The notes beneath the pieces were generated by a model, which was not told the origin of the DNA, searched no databases, and was given only the letters and a program-made list of their open reading frames with translations. Below are positions 1-8,548 of a stretch of DNA of 64,000 nucleotides, one piece after another (within the stretch, counting starts at the first letter, position 1; every line of letters begins with the position of its first letter). This stretch comes from JAGOME01 sp039812375 (lineage in GTDB: Bacteria; Actinomycetota; Actinomycetes; Actinomycetales; Dermatophilaceae), in NCBI GenBank assembly GCA_039812375.1, contig JBDIAO010000003.1:13571-77570 (forward strand), written 5' to 3'. Both the position numbers and the translations under genes were made by a program.

Positions 1-2
1 CT

Positions 3-95
3 GACCGGCTCCCACTGACCCCGGCCGGCAAGGTCGACCGAGCGAGAATGGCCACCGGCGTCACCCCGGTCGACCCAGCGGGCGGTCCCTGGTGA
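3..95 (+). CDS. C-terminal end of an AMP-forming acyl-CoA ligase (partial)
   Basis: Only the last 30 codons are in the window; the gene begins upstream. The frame opens at base 3 and reads to the TGA at 93-95. It contains LPLTPAGKVDRARM, the usual C-terminal signature of the adenylate-forming ligase superfamily, where the lysine of the GK pair is the residue that catalyses adenylation of the carboxylate. The next gene starts inside its stop codon (GTGA, 92-95), so the two are translationally coupled. A ligase next to a thiolase and a biotin transporter recalls the biotin-regulated yhfT-yhfS pair of Firmicutes. The substrate cannot be told from this fragment. Confidence 0.7.
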   Translation, partial: DRLPLTPAGKVDRARMATGVTPVDPAGGPW

Positions 96-1294
96 CCGGG
101 GTGGCAATCGTGGCCGCGCGGCGCACCCCGATCGGCACCGCCGGGCGCGGGTTGGCCAGGCTCTCCGTCGCTGATCTGGGGGCTGCCGCACTTCGAGCAG
201 TGGTCCGGGAGGTCGGCGCCGTCCCCGACGAGGTGATCCTGGGCAACTGCATGGGCCCCGGCGGGAACCCCGCCCGGGTGGCCGCGCTCACTGCCGGTCT
301 GCCCGACTCGGTTCCGGCGCTCACCATCGATCGCCAGTGCGCGAGCGGCCTGGCCGCGATCGAGCTCGGGATCCGAATCGTCCAAGGCGGCAAGGAGCTC
401 GTCGTGGCCGGCGGGATGGAGAGCGCATCGACCGCACCATGGCGGTTCTGGCCGCCCACGGATGAGGCAGCATCTGGATCCGGGGCCTCTGGTTCTGCCG
501 GCCCTTCTCCGGCCACCCCGGGCACGCTGGTGAGATATGAGCGGGCACCTTTCGCCCCCGGACCACGAGACGTCGATATGGGACGTGCCGCCGACCTGCT
601 CGCCCGGGATCACGGCATCACCCGAGAGCGTCAGGACCGCTACGCGGCCCGGTCCCACGCCTATGCGGTGGCCGCTCAGCAAGCCGGGGAGTTCGCCGAT
701 GAACTCGTCCCGGTCACCGGCCTGGACCGCGACGAGCGGCCCCGCTCCAGCCTCGGGGTGGCCCAGCTCTCGCGGTTCCCGGCTATCTTCCGACAGGGTG
801 GGACCGTGACCGTGGGCAACTCGTGTGGGATCAACGACGGGGCAGCAGCGGTGGCCCTGGTCCCCGAGGAGAGCCTGCGGCATACGGCCTCCCGCAACCG
901 GGCAGACCAATCGAGGTCCGTCGGCTTGCGGGTGCTTGGGGCCGCGAGCGCAGGTGTCGCCCCGGAGCAGCCCGGGATCGGGATCGTGCCGGCGGCGCGC
1001 GCCGCTCTGCAGCAGGCCGGGGTCGGTCTGGACGATCTCGACGTCATCGAGTTCAACGAGGCATTCGCCGGGCAGGTTCTCGCCTGTTGCGACGAGCTGC
1101 GCATCGACCCCGAGCGGGTCTGTCGCGGTGGCGGCGCGTTGGCGTTGGGACATCCCTGGGGAGCCAGCGGTGCAGTGCTCATGGTTCGCCTGTTCACTCA
1201 GCTCGTCCGCCAGCGGCGGGGCCGGCTCGGCCTCGCCGCGATCGCCGCCGGGGGCGGGCAAGGCACGGCCGTGGTGGTGGCCGCGTGCCGGTGA
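92..1294 (+). CDS. Thiolase-family protein (acetyl-CoA acetyltransferase-like), second catalytic Cys replaced
   Basis: A 400-residue thiolase. Thiolases form or cleave beta-ketoacyl-CoA through a covalent acyl-cysteine. The nucleophile is present (C83 in DRQCASG), as are the NEAFAG motif and the catalytic His in GHPWGASGA (H354). The usual second cysteine two residues before the C-terminal GGGxG loop is Ala here (A385, AAGGGQG), which is unusual and may impair Claisen chemistry. The GTG start at 92 overlaps the stop of the ligase fragment, and the 3' end overlaps bioM, so ligase, thiolase, bioM and bioN look like one transcript. A role in biotin-precursor (pimeloyl-type acyl) metabolism is an inference from this neighbourhood and from yhfS-type genes. 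Confidence 0.85.
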   Translation: MTGVAIVAARRTPIGTAGRGLARLSVADLGAAALRAVVREVGAVPDEVILGNCMGPGGNPARVAALTAGLPDSVPALTIDRQCASGLAAIELGIRIVQGGKELVVAGGMESASTAPWRFWPPTDEAASGSGASGSAGPSPATPGTLVRYERAPFAPGPRDVDMGRAADLLARDHGITRERQDRYAARSHAYAVAAQQAGEFADELVPVTGLDRDERPRSSLGVAQLSRFPAIFRQGGTVTVGNSCGINDGAAAVALVPEESLRHTASRNRADQSRSVGLRVLGAASAGVAPEQPGIGIVPAARAALQQAGVGLDDLDVIEFNEAFAGQVLACCDELRIDPERVCRGGGALALGHPWGASGAVLMVRLFTQLVRQRRGRLGLAAIAAGGGQGTAVVVAACR

Positions 1295-1983
1295 TCGAGT
1301 TCGACCGGGTCGGCCATGCCTTTCCTGACTCGGGCGGAGGCGCCACGACCGTCCTGCGGGACGTCACGGTGCACCTGAGCGAGCACCGGATCGGGGTCAT
1401 CGGGGCCAACGGCTCAGGCAAGTCGACGTTCGCACGGATGCTCAATGCGCTCGTGGTGCCGTCGTCGGGACACGTGCGGATCGACGGGTTGGACAGCGCA
1501 CGCGAGGCACGGACGATCCGGCGGCGGGTGGGGTTCTGCTTCACCGATCCCGACGCGCAGATCGTCATGCCGACGGTGCAGGAGGACCTCGCGTTCAGCC
1601 TGCGCCGGTGGCGCCTACCCAAGGATGAGGTCACCCGCCGGGTTGACGCGGCCCTGGACTCCTACGGCCTGCGAGCTCACCGTGCCCAGCCCGCACATCT
1701 GCTTTCCGGTGGCCAGAAGCAGCTGCTCGCCCTGGCGGCGGTGCTCATCACCGATCCGGAGCTGGTCGTCATGGACGAGCCGACGACCTTGCTCGACCTG
1801 GCCAACACCCAGCGGATCCGGGACCTCGTGTCACGGCTCGCGCCGCAGGTCGTCCTGGCCACCCACCACCTGGATCTGCTCACCGGCTTCGACCGAGTGC
1901 TCGTCCTGCACGAGGGCCGGTTGGTCTTCGACGGCGAGCCCGCCGAGGCCATCGGGCACTACCAAGCGCTGGTGCTGTCGTGA
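1291..1983 (+). CDS. bioM: Biotin ECF transporter ATPase (energy-coupling factor A)
   Basis: ABC ATPase of 230 residues with Walker A GANGSGKST (residues 38-46), a Q-loop region near DPDAQIV, the signature LLSGGQKQ and Walker B LVVMDEPTT. The DPDAQ segment and its length are typical of ECF-type ATPases (CbiO/EcfA/BioM) rather than importers with binding proteins. It powers substrate uptake with the T-component encoded next. I chose the GTG at 1291 because it gives the same GTGA overlap with the previous stop as the neighbouring junctions; GTG 1285 is also possible. The symbol rests on adjacency to bioN and bioY. Confidence 0.85.
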   Translation: MIEFDRVGHAFPDSGGGATTVLRDVTVHLSEHRIGVIGANGSGKSTFARMLNALVVPSSGHVRIDGLDSAREARTIRRRVGFCFTDPDAQIVMPTVQEDLAFSLRRWRLPKDEVTRRVDAALDSYGLRAHRAQPAHLLSGGQKQLLALAAVLITDPELVVMDEPTTLLDLANTQRIRDLVSRLAPQVVLATHHLDLLTGFDRVLVLHEGRLVFDGEPAEAIGHYQALVLS

Positions 1984-2585
1984 CCGCCCTGGCCACCTTC
2001 GTCGAGCGGAACTCACCGGTGCACCGCCTCCCCGCAGGAGCCAAGCTGGCCGCGCTCGTCGCTGCGGCTGCGCTCAGTGTGCTGCTGCGGCACTGGTGGC
2101 AGGTGCTGGTCCTGCTCGCCCTGGTTGCCGGCCTGTATGCCGCCGCCGCGATCCCGTGGCGGACGGCGGTCGCCCAACTGCGGCCGGTACTGTGGCTGGT
2201 GGTGGCGATCGGCGCCTTCCAGGTCATCGTTGCCGGCTGGGAGCCGGCAGTGCTCGTCTGCGGGGGGATCGTGACCCTGGTAGCGCTGGCGGCACTGGTC
2301 AGTCTGACCACCCGTACCGACGCTCTCGTCGACGCCCTGGTGCGGGCCAGCCAGCCGTTGCGCCACTTCGGGATCGAACCCGAACGGGTCGGATTGCTGG
2401 TCTCCTTGGGGATTCGGTCGGTCCCGATCATCACCGGCTTGGCACGGCAGGTGCGGGACGCCCAGCTGGCCCGCGGTGCCGGGACCCACCCTGTCGCGTT
2501 CCTGACGCCACTGGTGGTGCGCAGCCTGCGGCACGCGGACCGGGTCGCCGAGGCCTTGGCCGCCCGGGGCCTCGATGACTACTGA
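1980..2585 (+). CDS. bioN: Biotin ECF transporter transmembrane T-component
   Basis: A 201-residue hydrophobic protein with about five membrane segments and an EcfT/CbiQ-type start (FVERNSPVHRLPAGAKL). Two Ala-Arg-Gly motifs are visible (LARGAG and AARGL at the C-terminus); these coupling-helix motifs contact the ATPase. With BioM it forms the energising module for the substrate-binding BioY. The GTG start overlaps the bioM stop by 4 bp. The stop lies 39 bp from the stop of bioY, which is encoded on the other strand. Confidence 0.85.
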   Translation: MTALATFVERNSPVHRLPAGAKLAALVAAAALSVLLRHWWQVLVLLALVAGLYAAAAIPWRTAVAQLRPVLWLVVAIGAFQVIVAGWEPAVLVCGGIVTLVALAALVSLTTRTDALVDALVRASQPLRHFGIEPERVGLLVSLGIRSVPIITGLARQVRDAQLARGAGTHPVAFLTPLVVRSLRHADRVAEALAARGLDDY

Positions 2586-2624
2586 GTCACCACAGCAGCG
2601 CAGCAACACAACAACGCAGCAGGG

Positions 2625-3224
2625 TCAGAGCACGCCCTCCGGCGTTGCGGCCCGGCGAGACGATCGTGGTGGGAGCAGGCGTGGATCCGCCCGGTGCACG
2701 GCCCCGGCGACGACAGCGGCCAGGACCGCCTTGGCCAGGTCCCCGACGAGGAAGAGCGCGCTGCCGGCCATCGCCGCCGTCAGCGGGATCCCGGCCCGCC
2801 AGGCCGTGACTGGGACGCCGATGGCATAGAGCACGACGATGCCGCCGAAGATGATCGACATCAACCCGTAGGCGAAGGAGTACGGCGCACCCCGCCGGTA
2901 CACCAGGGCACCGATAACGTATGCCGCGACCGGGAAGCCGACGACATAGCCGGCGCTCGGCCCAGCGAAGACGCCCAGCCCGCCACGCCCACCGGCCAGC
3001 AGCGGCAAGCCCAGGGCGACGAGCAGCACGAAGAATGACACAGCGGCCGCCGCGCGGCGCGGCCCCAGCACCGCACCGACGAGCATGACGCCCAGTGTCT
3101 GGAGGGTGATCGGCACCGGGAATCCGAACGGGGCGAACGCCGGCACCAGACCCAGGACGGCGATGAACGCAGCGAACGTCGCCGTCAGCGCGATTTCCCG
3201 GGTGCGGCTCGAAGGATCTGTCAA
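2625..3224 (-). CDS. bioY: Biotin transporter substrate-binding S-component
   Basis: A 199-residue BioY protein with six predicted membrane helices. The family's features are clear: FGFPVPITLQTLGVML in helix 2, the GGRGGLGVFAGPSAGYVVGFP region and YRRG. BioY alone binds biotin and with BioM/BioN gives high-affinity uptake. The start is a TTG at 3224-3222 with AGGAG 8 nt upstream; no better start exists. Its orientation is unusual: it is convergent with bioMN instead of being co-transcribed, so the modules must be expressed separately. No BirA- or BioQ-type palindrome was recognised in the 112-bp upstream gap. Confidence 0.92.
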   Translation of the reverse strand: MTDPSSRTREIALTATFAAFIAVLGLVPAFAPFGFPVPITLQTLGVMLVGAVLGPRRAAAAVSFFVLLVALGLPLLAGGRGGLGVFAGPSAGYVVGFPVAAYVIGALVYRRGAPYSFAYGLMSIIFGGIVVLYAIGVPVTAWRAGIPLTAAMAGSALFLVGDLAKAVLAAVVAGAVHRADPRLLPPRSSRRAATPEGVL

Positions 3225-3336
3225 CGCAACTCCTGGTGGATGGGTCCTCAGTGGCGCCCCCGATTCTGCCCTCGTCCCATGGCTGGTCCGTCACGGGGCT
3301 GGTCCGCCACGGGACTGGAGCAGGCGCTCGGCCGGC

Positions 3337-4134
3337 TCACTTCTCGGGCAGGTTCAGTCCGTTCTCGTAGGCGAAGACGACCGCCTGGACCCGGTCGCGC
3401 AGGTGCAGCTTGGCGAGGATGTTCGACACATGCGTCTTGATCGTCGCCTCGCCGAGATGCAGCTCCCGGGCGATCTCCGCGTTGGACATCCCCCGCGCGA
3501 CCAGGGCGAGCACCTCCCGCTCCCGGTCGGTCAGGTGGGCCAGCTCAGCCTCCTCCCCGGCACTCGACCGGGCGTGAGCTGTCACCTGCGGGGCCCCGCC
3601 CACGGACGGTTCTTCCGACGCGGCTGCGTCGATCGGTCCGGTTGGGCGTGCGCGTGCCGTCATCGCGGCGATGACCCGGCGGGTCACCTCCGGCGCGAGC
3701 AGGGCGTGTCCGCGCCCGACCACCCGAACGGCATCGACGAGTTGTTCCGGTTCGCAGTTCTTCAGCAGGAAGCCACTGGCGCCGGCCGCGAGCCCGTCGA
3801 AGAGGTAGTCGTCCCGGTCGAAAGTGGTGAGGATGACGACTCTCCCCAGGTCCTCGGCGACGATGGCTCGGGTCGCCTCGACGCCGTCCATCACCGGCAT
3901 CTGCACATCCATCAGGATGACATCCGGTGTCAGCTCGCGCGCCCGTTCGAGCGCGGCAGCACCGTTGTCCGCCACCCCGACGACGCACAGGTCGTCCTCG
4001 ACCGAGAGGATCATCGCGAAGCCGGAGCGGACGAGCTGCTGGTCGTCGACGATGAGCACCCGCAGCGGCGCGGTGGAGTCGGCGTGCCCGCGCTTCGTGG
4101 GGTCGGCGGGCTCAGGGGCCTCAGCCATCGTCAC
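3337..4134 (-). CDS. NarL/LuxR-family response regulator
   Basis: A 265-residue two-component regulator. The receiver domain (about 25-145) carries the acidic pair DD at 30-31, phospho-acceptor D76 in LMDVQMP and the KN pair. The C-terminal HTH (about 195-260) has the LuxR signature LTDREREVLALVARGMSNAEIARELHLGEATIKTHV (here cited by its ends: LTDRERE to TIKTH). A linker of about 40 residues separates them. It overlaps the 3' end of the histidine-kinase gene by 14 bp, so they are an obligate pair. It is the last gene of the DinB-serS-kinase-regulator operon. Target genes cannot be seen. Confidence 0.93.
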   Translation of the reverse strand: MTMAEAPEPADPTKRGHADSTAPLRVLIVDDQQLVRSGFAMILSVEDDLCVVGVADNGAAALERARELTPDVILMDVQMPVMDGVEATRAIVAEDLGRVVILTTFDRDDYLFDGLAAGASGFLLKNCEPEQLVDAVRVVGRGHALLAPEVTRRVIAAMTARARPTGPIDAAASEEPSVGGAPQVTAHARSSAGEEAELAHLTDREREVLALVARGMSNAEIARELHLGEATIKTHVSNILAKLHLRDRVQAVVFAYENGLNLPEK

Positions 4135-5494
4135 TGCGCACCGGGATCCGCATCCGGACCCGATAGCCGCCGGTGGCGCGAGGGCCGATGTCGACCGCCC
4201 CGTTCAGGGATGCAGCCCGCTCCCGGATGCCGAGCTGCCCGAGCCCGGATCCGGAGGTGCCGCAGCGGGGCCGCCCATCGTCGATGACCTCGACCTCGGC
4301 ATACGGAGCGGGGGCGTCGGTGACGACGCGCACGACGAGCCGTGCCGAGCGGGCGGTGGAGTGCCGACTCACATTAGCCAACGCCTCCTGGGCCACCCGA
4401 TAGAGGGACAACGACTGCGGCTCGGTCAATGTCGCCGCCGCACCCGGTGGTGACTCCACGAGGTCATAGGCCACGGTGAGCGCAGACTCGCCGCGCTCTG
4501 CCACCAGCGCAGGCAGGTCCCCGACCCCCGGCTCGGGGGAACGCGACCCGACGCCGATCGACCCGGGAGCCACCGGCTGCGTTCCTTCGAGATCTCGCAG
4601 AGTGCCCAGCAGGGCATGCATCTGGCTCACTGCCTCCCGGCTCGAGCTCTCGATGTGTCCCAGCGCGACCGAGGCGGCCTCGGGATCCCTGGTCAGGACC
4701 CGGCGTGCCGCGCCGGCCTGGATCCCGATGACCGACACGTGATGGCCGACCACGTCGTGCAGCTCACGGGCGATCCGGAGCCGCTCGTCCAGGACTGCCC
4801 GTGCCTTGAGCGAGTCCGCCTGCTCAGCGATCGTCGCCGCCTGTTCGGCGAGCCGAGCCTTTTGCCGAGCCCCCCGCCAGGACACCTGCCCACCGACGAC
4901 CGCCCCGGCGAAGTAGATGACGTTGACGGCGACGCTGAGCAACACCGCCGCTGTCACCGGTCCGAAGAGGCCCTGCACCGTCAGAGACCGGGTCTCGCGC
5001 AGGATGTCCTGGGCGCCGGAGCCGAGCACCAACTGCCAGGTGACCCAGAGGAACATGAGCAGGACGATGGCCGAGACGACTGCGAGGGCAGCCCGGCGGC
5101 TGCGTGCCCAGGACACCATCGACAGCAGCGCGACGAAGTAGACGATCTGCAGCGAGACCTGGCTCATGACCGTCGGCATGGTGACCCCGACGACGAACAT
5201 ATGCCCCGCCGCGAGCACCCCGACGCTGAGCGGGTAGCGCCGACGGGCAACGAGCAGCATCGCCCCGGTGGTCACCGCGAGCCACTGCACCCAACGTGGT
5301 GCTGCGGTGTGCTCGAGCACCCCGAGGCTGCGGCTCAACTCGAGGAAGAACAGCCCGGCCGCATCCATCCCAGCGGCCAGGGCGATGTCGGCGGCGCCGA
5401 TCTGCGGCGCCGGCCGCACCCAGTCGTCATCGAGAGCCCACCAGGCGCGCAGCCGGGCGAGCCCGCCCCGCGGCGACCCTGCGGCAGAGGTCAT
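4121..5494 (-). CDS. Membrane sensor histidine kinase (HisKA_3/NarX-DesK type)
   Basis: A 457-residue sensor kinase. The N-terminal half has about five or six hydrophobic helices (residues 33-205) with almost no extracytoplasmic loops, so it probably senses a membrane or intracellular cue. The dimerisation and phospho-acceptor box is RIARELHDVVGHH with H246. The ATPase lobe ends in DDGRP and GLGQLGIRERA. It partners the response regulator encoded downstream. The start overlaps the serS stop (ATGA), which ties expression of this signalling pair to seryl-tRNA synthetase. Confidence 0.92.
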   Translation of the reverse strand: MTSAAGSPRGGLARLRAWWALDDDWVRPAPQIGAADIALAAGMDAAGLFFLELSRSLGVLEHTAAPRWVQWLAVTTGAMLLVARRRYPLSVGVLAAGHMFVVGVTMPTVMSQVSLQIVYFVALLSMVSWARSRRAALAVVSAIVLLMFLWVTWQLVLGSGAQDILRETRSLTVQGLFGPVTAAVLLSVAVNVIYFAGAVVGGQVSWRGARQKARLAEQAATIAEQADSLKARAVLDERLRIARELHDVVGHHVSVIGIQAGAARRVLTRDPEAASVALGHIESSSREAVSQMHALLGTLRDLEGTQPVAPGSIGVGSRSPEPGVGDLPALVAERGESALTVAYDLVESPPGAAATLTEPQSLSLYRVAQEALANVSRHSTARSARLVVRVVTDAPAPYAEVEVIDDGRPRCGTSGSGLGQLGIRERAASLNGAVDIGPRATGGYRVRMRIPVRSDDG

Positions 5495-6762
5495 CTGCGC
5501 AGCGGGGTGAGGACGTCGAGGCCGACGCCCGGGCGCAGCGCGTGCGGGACGAGCACCGAACCGTCGGCCCGCTGGTGGTTCTCCAGGAGCGCGACGAGCC
5601 AGCGAGTCGTCGCCAAGGTGCCGTTGAGGGTGGCCGCGACCTCGTTGCCGCTCTCCCCCTTGAACCGGGTGTTCAGCCGCCGAGCCTGGAAGGTGGTGCA
5701 GTTGCTCGTCGAGGTGAGCTCGCGGTATCGCCCTTGGCTGGGAATCCAGGCCTCACAGTCGAACTTGCGAGCTGCGGGGCCACCGAGGTCACCGGCCGCG
5801 GTGTCGATGATCCGATAGGGCACCTCGATCGTGGCGAGCATCTCCTTTTCCAGGTCGAGCAGCCGTCGGTGCTCGGCTCGGGCGTCCCGCGGGTCGCAAT
5901 AGACGAACATCTCGATCTTGTTGAACTGGTGCACCCTGATGATGCCCCGGGTGTCCTTGCCGTAGGAGCCGGCCTCGCGCCGATAGCACGTGGACTGCCC
6001 GGCGTAGCGGATTGGACCGCCGGAGACGTCGATGACCTCGTCGGCGTGGTAGCCGGCCAGGGCCACCTCCGAGGTCCCGGTGAGGAAAAGGTCGTCGGCG
6101 GGGAGGTGATAGACCTCCTCGAGGTGGTGGTCGATGAACCCAGCGCCGGCCATGGTCGTCCGATTGACCAGGGTCGGGGTAATCAGCGGGACGAACCCGC
6201 GCTCGATCGCCGTGCCCATCGCCAGGGACAGCAGCGCCATCTCGAGACGGGCCCCGACGCCCTTGAGGAAGTAGAAACGGGCCCCGGCGACCTTGGCCCC
6301 GCGGGGCATGTCGATGGCGTCGAGTCCCTCGGCGAGGTCGAGGTGGTCCTTGGGTTGGAACCCTTCAGCGGCAAAGTCGCGAGGGGTGCCGATCGTCTCC
6401 AGGACGGTGTAGTCCTCTTCGCCGCCCGCCGGCACGCCGTCCTCGACGACGTTGCCGATGCCGGTCATCAGGGCCTGCAGGGCAGTGTCTGCCTGGTCGG
6501 CGGCAGCCTGGAGCGCCTTGACCCGCGCGGCGATGTCCTTGGTGCGGGCGAGCAGGGTCTGCCTCTGAGCACCTTGGGCCCGGGCGATGTCCTTACCGAC
6601 TACCTTCTGCTCGGCCCGGGCCTGCTCGAATGCCGTCAGCGCCGCCCGCCGTCGTGCGTCCGCATCGAGGATGTCGTCGACCACCGACTCCGCCTCGCCC
6701 CGGGCACGCTGGCTGGCTCGAACGGCGTCGGGATCCTCCCGCAGGAGCCGGATGTCGATCAC
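5491..6762 (-). CDS. serS: Seryl-tRNA synthetase
   Basis: A 423-residue class II aminoacyl-tRNA synthetase that charges tRNA-Ser (and tRNA-Sec where present). The opening MIDIRLLREDPDAVRAS is typical, followed by a coiled-coil tRNA-binding arm (about 30-105). Motif 2 and 3 regions are present (FLTGTSEVALAGYH; CYRREAGSYGKDTRGIIRVHQF). The usual length fits. Its start overlaps the preceding DinB-like gene and its stop overlaps the kinase gene. This essential gene is therefore locked by translational coupling into an operon with a two-component system, which is not its usual context. Confidence 0.97.
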   Translation of the reverse strand: MIDIRLLREDPDAVRASQRARGEAESVVDDILDADARRRAALTAFEQARAEQKVVGKDIARAQGAQRQTLLARTKDIAARVKALQAAADQADTALQALMTGIGNVVEDGVPAGGEEDYTVLETIGTPRDFAAEGFQPKDHLDLAEGLDAIDMPRGAKVAGARFYFLKGVGARLEMALLSLAMGTAIERGFVPLITPTLVNRTTMAGAGFIDHHLEEVYHLPADDLFLTGTSEVALAGYHADEVIDVSGGPIRYAGQSTCYRREAGSYGKDTRGIIRVHQFNKIEMFVYCDPRDARAEHRRLLDLEKEMLATIEVPYRIIDTAAGDLGGPAARKFDCEAWIPSQGRYRELTSTSNCTTFQARRLNTRFKGESGNEVAATLNGTLATTRWLVALLENHQRADGSVLVPHALRPGVGLDVLTPLRR

Positions 6763-7280
6763 TGGGGGAGTCTATCGACGCCCACGTCGTGCAGGTGGTG
6801 CGCCATCTCGTGCAGGCCATACCGGGCCAGGGTGAGCACCGTGAAGACCTTGCCGTCGCCGCGGATCCCCGACCGCTGCCACTGCCCGCCGCTCAGGCCC
6901 GCGAGCCGCCCCGCCCAGTCGGCAGCCGCGACGCTCAGATCCTCGGCGACCGCAGCGGGTTCCTGACCGGCGTAGTCGTCCTGCACGGCAGCACCCTCGG
7001 CGTCCCAGTTGGTGAAGGTCGGGCCGGCCTGGCCGAGCATGAGGTCGGTGCGGGTGGCGAAGACCCGGCACACGTCCCGCACGTGCGCGGCATACTCCAG
7101 CGGCGACCACGTGTCCGGGTCGGGGCGGCTCCGGGCTCGGGGCCCGGCCATGACATCCGGCCACAGGCTGGCGTATGCCGTGAGCAGGCGGGGAATGTCC
7201 TGCTCACCGACTCCGGCAGCATCGACGCCGCACTGCGGGCAGACCCGCTCGATCGTCCAGGTCCAGTCCTTGGTGTCCAT
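6759..7280 (-). CDS. DinB-family / maleylpyruvate isomerase-like protein
   Basis: A 173-residue protein with the DinB/YfiT four-helix fold pattern. Typical elements are W-x-PLEYAAHVRDVC near residue 60 and YGLHEMAHHLHDV near the C-terminus, giving metal-ligand histidines. An N-terminal CPQC pair (residues 15-18) is also present. Related proteins are thiol (mycothiol or bacillithiol) S-transferases or isomerases, but the substrate is unknown. I chose ATG 7280 because the longer frame upstream reads through the divergent gene's promoter. The stop overlaps the serS start by 4 bp, so this is the first gene of the operon. Confidence 0.75.
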   Translation of the reverse strand: MDTKDWTWTIERVCPQCGVDAAGVGEQDIPRLLTAYASLWPDVMAGPRARSRPDPDTWSPLEYAAHVRDVCRVFATRTDLMLGQAGPTFTNWDAEGAAVQDDYAGQEPAAVAEDLSVAAADWAGRLAGLSGGQWQRSGIRGDGKVFTVLTLARYGLHEMAHHLHDVGVDRLPQ

Positions 7281-7331
7281 GAGACGGACGGTAGCCCTCA
7301 GGAGGTGACGAAGGCGTGCTGAGAACTGCGG

Positions 7332-7337
7332 TAGCGT
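7332..7337 (+). promoter_or_regulatory. Probable leaderless -10 element
   Basis: TAGCGT fits the actinobacterial -10 pattern TANNNT and lies 6 nt before the GTG start at 7344. This places the transcription start at the start codon. No ribosome-binding site is visible between them and no clear -35 is seen. Confidence 0.5.
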
Positions 7338-7343
7338 CGCACC

Positions 7344-8495
7344 GTGGCAGCGGACTGGAGGGTGTGGGTCGTCGCCGTCCTCGTCCTCGCCGTCGCGGTC
7401 ATCGTCCTGCTCTTCGTCATCGGCCTGCTCAAAGAACGTCGGGGAGCCCCGGGCCGACACTCCCCCAAGCGGCCGAGTCGAGACTCCTTCCGGCAAGACA
7501 GCGACGCGCCGCAGGCCCCGCGGAAGCGGGCAGCGGTCGTGGTCAACCCGACGAAGACCGCCGACGTGGCGCACCTGACCGCACAGTTGACGGCCGTCAT
7601 GGCCGCGCACGGCTGGGACACCCCGCTCGTCCTGACCACGACACCCGCAGACCCCGGGCCCGGTCAGGCCCGACAGGCGATCGACGCCGGGGTGGACCTG
7701 GTCTGCGTCCTCGGTGGCGACGGCACCGTGCGGCAGGTGGCCGAGGTCCTCGCCGGCGGCAGTGTGCCCCTCGGCCTACTCCCCGGAGGGACCGGGAACC
7801 TGTTGGCGCGCAACCTTCAGGTCCCCAAGGACTCCCTCGATGCTGCCGTGGAGATCGCCCTGACCGGGCGCAACCTCCACATCGATGTCGGCTGGGTGGT
7901 CCTCGACCCGGACACCGCTGCAAGCGACGCAGCCCCCGACGACGGCGTCGCACCCGAGCCGGACACCGCTCCCGACCCGCCGCAACGGCACGCCTTCCTG
8001 GTCATGGCCGGGCTCGGATTCGACGCCGCGACCATGGACGACACCCCGGACGAACTCAAGGCCAGGGTGGGCTGGCCGGCCTACATCTCCGGCGGGTTGC
8101 GCAACCTACTCGGGCGACGCTTCCACACGATCCTGACCGTTGATGACGGTCCGCCACAGCACTTCCGCACCCGCACCGTCGTCGCCGGCAACTGCGGGCG
8201 CCTCACCGGAGGCATCACCTTGATGCCAGATGCGGCAGTCGACGACGGGCTCCTCGACCTCGTGGTCATCTCTCCGAAGGGACTCGCCGGCTGGGCCGCC
8301 GTCGCCGCCCACGTCCTCGCCCAGCGAGCCTCGAAACACGCCCGCCTGGACCGCTTCCGAGCGAGCACGGCACACGTCACCGTCGACGAGCCGCAAGCGG
8401 TGCAGGCCGACGGCGACGTCCTCGGCGAAGCTGGGAGCATCCTGCTCGAGATCGTCCCCAGGTCGCTGATCGTCCGGGTCTCCTCGATCCCCTGA
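7344..8495 (+). CDS. Diacylglycerol/sphingosine kinase-like lipid kinase with N-terminal membrane anchor
   Basis: A 383-residue protein of the DAGK catalytic family (DgkB/YegS/LCB5). An N-terminal hydrophobic helix (about 6-28) is followed by a basic stretch and then the kinase domain from about residue 55. The glycine-rich nucleotide loop is VLGGDGTVRQV, followed by LLPGGTGNLLARNL. The C-terminal beta-sandwich ends in VQADGDVLGEAG. It would phosphorylate a lipid hydroxyl at the membrane, perhaps diacylglycerol. A low-complexity acidic/proline insert (about 190-213) is longer than in most relatives. It is divergent from the serS operon. Confidence 0.88.
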   Translation: MAADWRVWVVAVLVLAVAVIVLLFVIGLLKERRGAPGRHSPKRPSRDSFRQDSDAPQAPRKRAAVVVNPTKTADVAHLTAQLTAVMAAHGWDTPLVLTTTPADPGPGQARQAIDAGVDLVCVLGGDGTVRQVAEVLAGGSVPLGLLPGGTGNLLARNLQVPKDSLDAAVEIALTGRNLHIDVGWVVLDPDTAASDAAPDDGVAPEPDTAPDPPQRHAFLVMAGLGFDAATMDDTPDELKARVGWPAYISGGLRNLLGRRFHTILTVDDGPPQHFRTRTVVAGNCGRLTGGITLMPDAAVDDGLLDLVVISPKGLAGWAAVAAHVLAQRASKHARLDRFRASTAHVTVDEPQAVQADGDVLGEAGSILLEIVPRSLIVRVSSIP

Positions 8496-8536
8496 CCGAT
8501 CCCGAGCCGCTCGGCCCGAATCGGCCGGGGGGCTCC

Positions 8537-8542
8537 TACCCT
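8537..8542 (+). promoter_or_regulatory. Probable leaderless -10 element
   Basis: TACCCT (TANNNT) ends 6 nt before the ATG at 8549, the same geometry as several other genes here. No Shine-Dalgarno sequence lies between. Confidence 0.5.
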
Positions 8543-8548
8543 GTCCTT

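Noticed and set aside
676..1197. Long minus-strand frame opposite the thiolase, and similar antisense frames throughout the window
   Set aside because: GC-rich codon structure gives long antisense frames; these have no recognisable protein motifs and oppose genes with clear motifs.
3225..3336. BirA- or BioQ-type operator upstream of bioY
   Set aside because: No convincing palindrome was found in the 112-bp gap.
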